Assembly (NCBI GenBank): GCA_036504735.1
Contig: DASXUQ010000010.1
Span: forward strand, 248,001-312,000
Direction of reading: 5' to 3'
Source: a bacterium
GTDB taxonomy: Bacteria > Electryoneota > RPQS01
Length of the DNA stretch: 64,000 bases
The notes beneath the pieces were generated by a model, which did not search any database, had not been told where the DNA came from, and was given only the letters and a program-made list of their open reading frames with translations. How positions within the stretch are numbered: the stretch's first letter is position 1; every line of letters starts with the position of its first letter. Of this stretch, positions 59,289-64,000 are shown piece by piece. The position numbers and the translations under genes are program-made.

Positions 59289-60491
59289 TCAGGAAACGTT
59301 ATGGGCGTGTTCGGCCACGACGAAATTCGTGTCCGGCAGCGTCGGTCCGGTGCTGCGGCCATCGGGAAGCAAGCTGTAGCGGCGCGCGATGTCATCGCCG
59401 GCGCTGTGCTCGAGAAGAGTGAAGCCGTGTTCACGCAGGAACGGCTCGACGCGGTCCTCGGCGAGAAAGAAGAGAAACGGTTCGCCGGTATAGTGGGTTT
59501 TACGTTCTTTGGACATATAGTCGAAGCAGAGCAGACTGCCGGACGCCGAATGAGTGCCCACGAAATCGAGCGTGGCGCGGGCGGTGGCTTCGGGGAGATA
59601 ATAGGTGACGCCTTCCCAGATGAAGAGCGTGCGGGCGCGAGAGTTGAAGCCTGCGCGGCGCAGCACGTCATCGAGCGCGCCTTCTTTGAAATCGGTTTCG
59701 GCGAAGGTGACCCGCTCTGGCACCGGGATGCCGGCGAGTTCGAGTTGGCGGCGCTTGCGCTGTTGCGTGGCGGGCGCATCGAGTTCAAAGACCCGGGTTC
59801 CCCCAAGTCGGTCGCGGAAACGGTAGGCGCGGCTGTCGTAACCGGCGCCGAGGAAAACAATCTGTGAAAAGCCGTCGGTCAGTGCGCGGGTGAAGACTCC
59901 ATCCAGCCACACGGTGCGGGCATGGAGAAAGTGGTAGAGCGGCGGCGTGACCATGGTTTTGATGTGCTCGCGCGAGGCGCGGTCGATCACCGCCTTGCGC
60001 GAGTCTTCATTCAGGAAGATCTCTGCAAGGGTGTCCGGACCCCTCACATCGTCGCCGTCCTCGTGCGCGGCCATGGCGCGGCAAATGGCAACATTAAACG
60101 CGCTCTCCGAAGGCTGATTCTGCACCGACAGCTTCTGCGCATCGGCCGGGCGGGACATGAGGCCCAGCACATTGCCGAAGGGGTCGGCGACCCGGGCATG
60201 CTGCACGTCGTTGCGGGTGATAATCTCCGCGCGTGTGGTCGCGCCGAGCGCAAGGAGTCGCTGATACGCTGCTTCAATATCGTCCACTTCCCAGGAGACC
60301 ACGGCCCAATCATCCGGCTGCGGCGCGGGGCCGGCGGACGGTACAAGCATAAGCCCGCATTCGCCCACGGTAAAGATCACCGCAAACGGCGCATTGAACA
60401 CCGGTTCTCTGCCGAGCACTTGGGTATACCACTCCCGGGCCTTATTCAGGTCGGTGACATGATAGGTGACGTGCTTGAGGGAGAGGAACAT
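59289..60491 (-). CDS. Fusion of a VOC (glyoxalase-like) domain and an LCMT-type methyltransferase
   Basis: A 400-residue cytosolic protein. Residues 1-118 form a vicinal-oxygen-chelate domain (HVTYHVTDLNKAREWYTQVLGREPV ... ARVADPFGNVLGLM). Residues about 130-400 are a class I SAM methyltransferase of the leucine carboxyl methyltransferase-like family: GARDFSQ-like DGFSQIVFLGAGYDSRAYRF binds SAM, then VFELDAPATQQRKRR, FIWEGVTYYL. Such family members methylate carboxylates or small molecules. The frame is continuous, so the fusion is real. It is 11 bases upstream of ileS and 6 bases from the MNT-HEPN gene. Confidence 0.85.
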   Translation of the reverse strand: MFLSLKHVTYHVTDLNKAREWYTQVLGREPVFNAPFAVIFTVGECGLMLVPSAGPAPQPDDWAVVSWEVDDIEAAYQRLLALGATTRAEIITRNDVQHARVADPFGNVLGLMSRPADAQKLSVQNQPSESAFNVAICRAMAAHEDGDDVRGPDTLAEIFLNEDSRKAVIDRASREHIKTMVTPPLYHFLHARTVWLDGVFTRALTDGFSQIVFLGAGYDSRAYRFRDRLGGTRVFELDAPATQQRKRRQLELAGIPVPERVTFAETDFKEGALDDVLRRAGFNSRARTLFIWEGVTYYLPEATARATLDFVGTHSASGSLLCFDYMSKERKTHYTGEPFLFFLAEDRVEPFLREHGFTLLEHSAGDDIARRYSLLPDGRSTGPTLPDTNFVVAEHAHNVS

Positions 60492-60497
60492 TTACGG

Positions 60498-61151
60498 TTA
60501 GTCTTCCGGTGGGACGAGCGGCTCGATGAGATGAATCAAATTTGGGACATCGGTGGTCGAGAACACCCATGCGAAGGGCTTGTCCAAATTGAAATGCTCA
60601 TCCTGCATTCGCTCATGCAGCCCCGCAAGCTTTGTCCAGTCTATTCTTGGCTCACGCGATCGAGTTGCATCGGTCAGCGTGGCGGCCCGTCTGGAAATCT
60701 GTGACATACAGAAGGCGATGGCATCGGGCGATGGTGAATCTTCGGACTCAAAGGACTCAACGGTTGCACCCTCCGCGAATCTCCTGATGTCACGGGCGTA
60801 GAAAAGAATGTCGAGCAATCGCGCATCATCCTTCGTAAACCGCTTGTCACCTTCGAGGATAAGCTTCCGTCGGATGTAATTTGGGCTTTCTTCGACCGCC
60901 TTGCGCTCAACAATGTCTACTTTGCGACCGAATATGGCCGCAAGTTCCTCGTCCATCTGCATCAGATCGGAAAGCGTACGATGACTGTCCGGCGCATATG
61001 TCACCAGAATATCCACATCGCTGTCCGGTCGGAAGTCCTCGCGGATCACAGAGCCGAAGAACTCGTAGCTCGTGATCTTCCACTTGGCGAGGAAGGCAGA
61101 GAGGTCTATGGCGAGGACTGCGTTTGCTTGGCTTGCAACTGTGTTTGCCAT
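60498..61151 (-). CDS. MNT nucleotidyltransferase-HEPN fusion protein
   Basis: A 217-residue two-domain protein. The N-terminal part is a minimal nucleotidyltransferase: FGSVIREDFRPDSDVDILV carries the GS motif (33-34) and the DxD metal ligands Asp45 and Asp47. The C-terminal half (from about 105) is a HepT-like HEPN helical bundle, with Arg181-x4-His186 in HERMQDEHF, the HEPN RNase signature. Separate MntA and HepT proteins form a toxin-antitoxin pair in which MntA AMPylates HepT; here the two are fused. It overlaps the upstream HEPN gene by 46 bases. Confidence 0.8.
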   Translation of the reverse strand: MANTVASQANAVLAIDLSAFLAKWKITSYEFFGSVIREDFRPDSDVDILVTYAPDSHRTLSDLMQMDEELAAIFGRKVDIVERKAVEESPNYIRRKLILEGDKRFTKDDARLLDILFYARDIRRFAEGATVESFESEDSPSPDAIAFCMSQISRRAATLTDATRSREPRIDWTKLAGLHERMQDEHFNLDKPFAWVFSTTDVPNLIHLIEPLVPPED

Positions 61152-61882
61152 AACTCGTTGAACTCTGGAATGAAGAACGGGCCGAGGGCAAAGTTGGTCA
61201 ACGTACTGTGCTCAGTTCGATCGAAGTACGCCTTAAGATTCGCGAGTCCGCTGCGGCATAAACCTTGTACGAAGAGTTCCGGATATGAAAGCTCCCAAGG
61301 TCCATCCGAGCGGAGGTACCAATAGGCGGGCGAGTCGTCCTTCCAATCCACGCCCTGAAACTCGGGGCCGCGCGATCTCAGCTCATGGACTAGGTTGCAG
61401 CGCAACTCATATAGCAGGCTAACGTGCCGCATGTCGTCCAACGTTCTGCGATTGACGGTTTCTTGAAAACCGGAACAACTTATCGGCCACAATGGTGCAA
61501 GTTCGCTGCAAAGCGGATCGGCATCGAGATCCAGAGCACCTCCCGAAGGTAACCACTTTCCCAGACGTGATCTTACTTCGGAAAGCAATTTGTCAAAATT
61601 GGGAGACGGATTCGCCTCCAAGACCACCAAGAGGTGCGGCAGACTGACTCGTTCACAATCTCCCCACGCGCAATAGGTGGATACAAACCGCGTGAACCGT
61701 TTTCGGACCGACTTCTCACCAGAGAACGCAACAGCCGACAGCGTATCCAACATGCTCATCCAAATCAGCTTCTTTAGCACCGCATCGCGTCTTCCGAAGA
61801 CACAATTCGGGTCACCAACATCGATGATAAGTCCATCGAAGATGTCAAAGAACCTACTGGCCGGTATAGTTGAATTCGTCAT
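61106..61882 (-). CDS. HEPN-like protein of unknown family
   Basis: A 258-residue, mostly helical protein not recognised as a known family. Residues 161-166 read RCNLVH, the R-x4-H signature of HEPN ribonucleases, in the context LLYELRCNLVHELRSRG. A Cys-rich stretch (71-76, CAWGDC) precedes it. It overlaps the MNT-HEPN gene by 46 bases, so the two are co-translated. Composition is less GC-rich than the flanking housekeeping genes, a hint of transfer. No ribosome site is evident. It may be the toxin or a partner of the MNT-HEPN protein. Confidence 0.65.
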   Translation of the reverse strand: MTNSTIPASRFFDIFDGLIIDVGDPNCVFGRRDAVLKKLIWMSMLDTLSAVAFSGEKSVRKRFTRFVSTYCAWGDCERVSLPHLLVVLEANPSPNFDKLLSEVRSRLGKWLPSGGALDLDADPLCSELAPLWPISCSGFQETVNRRTLDDMRHVSLLYELRCNLVHELRSRGPEFQGVDWKDDSPAYWYLRSDGPWELSYPELFVQGLCRSGLANLKAYFDRTEHSTLTNFALGPFFIPEFNELWQTQLQAKQTQSSP

Positions 61883-61939
61883 TTCGTTTGCTCAAAGCAC
61901 CTGCGTCGCTTGAAGGCCGCTACTGATCTGGGTTCTTAT

Positions 61940-62761
61940 CTACATCCTCTCTATCACACCCTTCATGATGGCGGTCATCTTGGGTTCGGCTTCGGCGGCG
62001 GTTTTCAGGATGTGGTCGATATTGGCGACCTTCAGGCAGTCGGCGAAGCCTTCATCGGTGACGATGGACATGCCGAAGACTTCCATGTCCGCATGGCGGG
62101 CGACGATGCACTCGGGGACGCTGGACATGCCCACCACGTCCGCGCCGAGTGCGCGAATCATGCGGTATTCCGCGCGGGTCTCCAGATTGGGGCCGCTGAC
62201 GGCCAGATAGGTTCCGCGGCGCAGCCAGACCTTCAGATCCATCGCCACCTGCTCGGCGATGGCAATCAGCCGGCGGCTGTAGGGCTCGCTCATGTCGGGG
62301 AAACGTGGGCCCAGATCGTCATGATTGGGGCCGATGAGCGGATTGTCACCCAGCAGATTGATGTGATCGTCCATGATCATCAGATCGCCGGCGCGGTAGA
62401 GCGGATTGACGCAGCCGCAGGCATTGGAGATCAGCAGCACCTTGACGCCGAGGGCCTTCATCACGCGCACGGGATAGGTGATCTGCTGCATGGTGTAGCC
62501 TTCATAATAATGAAAGCGGCCCTGCATGGCCATCACCGATTTGCCCGCCAGTTTGCCGAAGTGCAATTTACCCGCGTGGGTCTCGACGGTGGAATGCACG
62601 AAGTTCGGGATCTGCTCGTAGGGAATGACCGCGTCGCTATTGATTTCTTTGGCCAGACCTCCCAGCCCGGTGCCGAGAATAATTCCGATTTCGGGGGGAG
62701 TCTTGATGTGCGGGGTCAGGGCGGCGACGGTTTCAGCGAGTTGCGTTTTCAATTGAGTCAT
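61940..62761 (-). CDS. Purine nucleoside phosphorylase (trimeric, PNP-I type)
   Basis: It splits guanosine or inosine with phosphate to base plus ribose-1-phosphate. The 273-residue length is typical. GIILGTGLGGLAKEI, then VMAMQGRFHYYEGYTMQQITYPVRVMK and LLISNACGCVNPLYRAGDLMIMDDHINL are the phosphate- and base-binding blocks. MSSVPECIVARHADMEVFGMSIVTDEG holds the late active-site residues. It overlaps divIVA by 29 bases and precedes the HEPN pair by 57. Confidence 0.93.
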   Translation of the reverse strand: MTQLKTQLAETVAALTPHIKTPPEIGIILGTGLGGLAKEINSDAVIPYEQIPNFVHSTVETHAGKLHFGKLAGKSVMAMQGRFHYYEGYTMQQITYPVRVMKALGVKVLLISNACGCVNPLYRAGDLMIMDDHINLLGDNPLIGPNHDDLGPRFPDMSEPYSRRLIAIAEQVAMDLKVWLRRGTYLAVSGPNLETRAEYRMIRALGADVVGMSSVPECIVARHADMEVFGMSIVTDEGFADCLKVANIDHILKTAAEAEPKMTAIMKGVIERM

Positions 62762-63224
62762 GGGGCATTTCGGGCGATTGTTCCTCGAGCAGGTCGAGCA
62801 GTTCAGTCTGAGCTTTGAGCAGGAAGCGCAGGCGCTTCACGTAGGCATCGTGATGGATCTTGAGCGCGCGCAGTTCTTCGCGCATGTGAGTAATCTCATT
62901 CTGCGTGGCAAGCTTCATCTGGTCGGAGTCGAGCTTGGCTTCGCGCAGAATCTGCTGCCGTTCGATTTCCACCTGATCGCGCGTGGACTTGAGACTTTTC
63001 TCCGTGGCGACGATGGAATCGCGCAGTCCCTGCTCCATGTCCTGATAGGCCCCGAGCTTGGCCGCGAGTACGCGGTTCTGCTCCGAAAGCGAATTGACCT
63101 GAGTCTGCAGGGCGGCGACTTCATCGGCGACGCGCTCGAGAAAGGCCTGCACGTCGTTGGGATCGTACCCTCGAAAAGAGCGTTCAAACTCGTGTTTGGA
63201 CACGTCGAGCGGGGTCAAACTCAT
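62733..63224 (-). CDS. DivIVA-domain coiled-coil protein
   Basis: A 163-residue protein with the DivIVA N-terminal domain (LTPLDVSKHEFERSFRGYDPNDVQAFLERVADEV) and two long coiled-coil segments (about 35-80 and 85-150). Such proteins mark curved membranes or septa, mainly in Gram-positives, but yggS-divIVA neighbourhoods also occur in other phyla. The start codon overlaps the end of the yggS-family gene by 4 bases, implying coupling. Confidence 0.9.
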   Translation of the reverse strand: MSLTPLDVSKHEFERSFRGYDPNDVQAFLERVADEVAALQTQVNSLSEQNRVLAAKLGAYQDMEQGLRDSIVATEKSLKSTRDQVEIERQQILREAKLDSDQMKLATQNEITHMREELRALKIHHDAYVKRLRFLLKAQTELLDLLEEQSPEMPHDSIENATR

Positions 63225-63949
63225 AAGTTCCTCCGTGGGCCGAACAAGGCGGTTCCCAAGCGGATCTCCGTGGCGCCTTCTTCAATGGCTATTTCATAGT
63301 CGCCGGACATGCCCATCGAGAGGGCGGTCCAGTTCGGCGGGTTCAGTTTTGCGCGCACGTCCTCGAAGGTGGCGCGCAGCAAGCGGAAACTGCGGCGGAT
63401 GGCCTCTCCTTCGGTAAGATTGGGTCCGATGGTCATGAGGCCAGCGATATCCAAGTGATCGAAGGGGAGCATCCGTTCAACCCGTTCGATGGCCTTTTCT
63501 GGGGAGATGCCGTACTTTTGAGGCTCGCCGCTGGTGTTGACTTCAATCAAAATCCGCAGCTTTTTGCCCATTTGTGCGGCGTCGCGCTCGATGAGTTCTG
63601 CCAGCTCCAGACTGTCCACACTGTCGATGGTTGCGGCAATCTGCACCGCTTTGCGTACCTTATTGGACTGAAGATGACCGATGAGATGAACAACCAGTGG
63701 AGGGGACTCCCGGAGGAGTTCACCATCTCCAAATTTATCAACAAGTTCCTGAACGCGATTTTCGCCAATATGTGCAAGACCTAAGGCACATGCTTTGCGT
63801 ATTGTCTCGGCAGGGAAGAACTTTGTGACGGCGATGAGAGTAATCGCAGAAGGCTCCCGGTCGGATCGATGGCACGCCGCGTCGATACGCGATTGCGCAT
63901 CGGCCAGATGGCGGGCAAGAATAGGATCGTGAATCTCCGGTGCGGTCAT
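63221..63949 (-). CDS. YggS-family PLP homeostasis protein
   Basis: A 242-residue alanine-racemase-like TIM barrel that binds PLP without known catalysis. The PLP lysine is in LIAVTKFFPAETIRK. GLAHIGENRVQELVDKF, HLIGHLQSNKVRKA, VDSLELAELI, INTSGEP-like EVNTSGEPQKYG and LSMGMSGDYEIAIEEGATEIRLGTALFG complete the family. It is the first visible gene of the long minus-strand run ending near 53.8 kb; its promoter is beyond the window edge or in the last 50 bases, where none is clear. Confidence 0.95.
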   Translation of the reverse strand: MTAPEIHDPILARHLADAQSRIDAACHRSDREPSAITLIAVTKFFPAETIRKACALGLAHIGENRVQELVDKFGDGELLRESPPLVVHLIGHLQSNKVRKAVQIAATIDSVDSLELAELIERDAAQMGKKLRILIEVNTSGEPQKYGISPEKAIERVERMLPFDHLDIAGLMTIGPNLTEGEAIRRSFRLLRATFEDVRAKLNPPNWTALSMGMSGDYEIAIEEGATEIRLGTALFGPRRNL

Positions 63950-64000
63950 AATGGGTTCCTGAACGAAGCAAGAAATATAAGACTATCCTCCCACAACTGC

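Noticed and set aside
60498-61882. Calling the HEPN pair a proven defence island
   Set aside because: Only two to three genes are present, with no restriction, CRISPR or phage genes nearby. The motifs support a HEPN/MNT module but not a demonstrated antiviral role.
1-64000. CRISPR array, prophage, integrase or transposase gene
   Set aside because: No regularly spaced repeats with unique spacers, no phage structural genes and no transposase motifs were seen. The repeats present are palindromic intergenic elements without an associated gene.

Overview
The window reads as a chromosome fragment of a Gram-negative, didermal bacterium of moderately high GC (roughly 60% by eye), most likely an uncultured lineage near the FCB superphylum. 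Two secreted proteins end in type IX secretion (T9SS) sorting domains. There are TolC-like and beta-barrel outer-membrane proteins, LspA, SecD/SecF as separate genes and a DksA-family protein. The phylum cannot be named safely from this alone. Four good promoters share one sigma-70 pattern: an almost perfect TTGACA-type -35, exactly 17 bp, then TATATT.

Layout. 1-7.6 kb (minus strand): sugar-phosphate nucleotidyltransferase, phosphoglucose/phosphomannose isomerase, then a PTS set (EI, HPr, mannose-family IID and IIC but no IIA/IIB) in one operon with a polyprenyl synthetase. 7.9-10.5 kb (plus): two tandem T9SS-exported beta-propeller-like paralogues behind a promoter and an attenuator-like leader. 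11-15 kb (minus): TPR-like exported protein, CCA-adding enzyme and TolC-like protein with overlapping genes. 15.4-25.2 kb (plus): three large modular secreted peptidases (two subtilisins, one M14 carboxypeptidase) sharing accessory domains. 25.2-25.6 kb holds a decayed T9SS cargo gene on the minus strand. 25.9-31.6 kb (plus): gamma-glutamyltransferase, an XRE regulator with a palindromic operator in its own promoter, a STAS/RsbU/RsbW-type partner-switching cassette, coaD and a PdxJ-like protein that has lost its catalytic residues. 31.6-36.4 kb: three tandem GT-C membrane glycosyltransferase paralogues. 36.5-40.1 kb: HD phosphohydrolase, tryptophanase, HAD phosphatase and fructose-1,6-bisphosphatase. 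40.2-41.4 kb (minus): MFS exporter.

41.7-47.9 kb (plus): tRNA-Leu, tig, clpP (catalytic Asp replaced by Asn) and clpX, then an outer-membrane barrel candidate and rsmE. 47.9-49.4 kb (minus): a small protein, an HD-GYP protein and tRNA-Lys. 49.4-53.8 kb (minus): purA, secF, secD. 53.8-63.9 kb (minus): a compact run from a yggS-family gene through divIVA and purine nucleoside phosphorylase to ileS (type 2), a DksA-like gene, lspA and an RluD-family gene. A HEPN protein, a fused MNT-HEPN protein and a VOC-methyltransferase fusion are inserted in this run between the phosphorylase and ileS.

The biology suggested is a protein- and peptide-degrading lifestyle: exported endo- and exopeptidases, gamma-glutamyltransferase for small peptides, tryptophanase, and fructose-1,6-bisphosphatase for gluconeogenesis. 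The candidates for something undescribed are the HEPN/MNT-HEPN pair inside the ileS operon, the attenuated T9SS propeller pair, the PTS set without IIA/IIB, and the catalytically stripped PdxJ paralogue. Mosaic palindromic repeats recur in several intergenic gaps.
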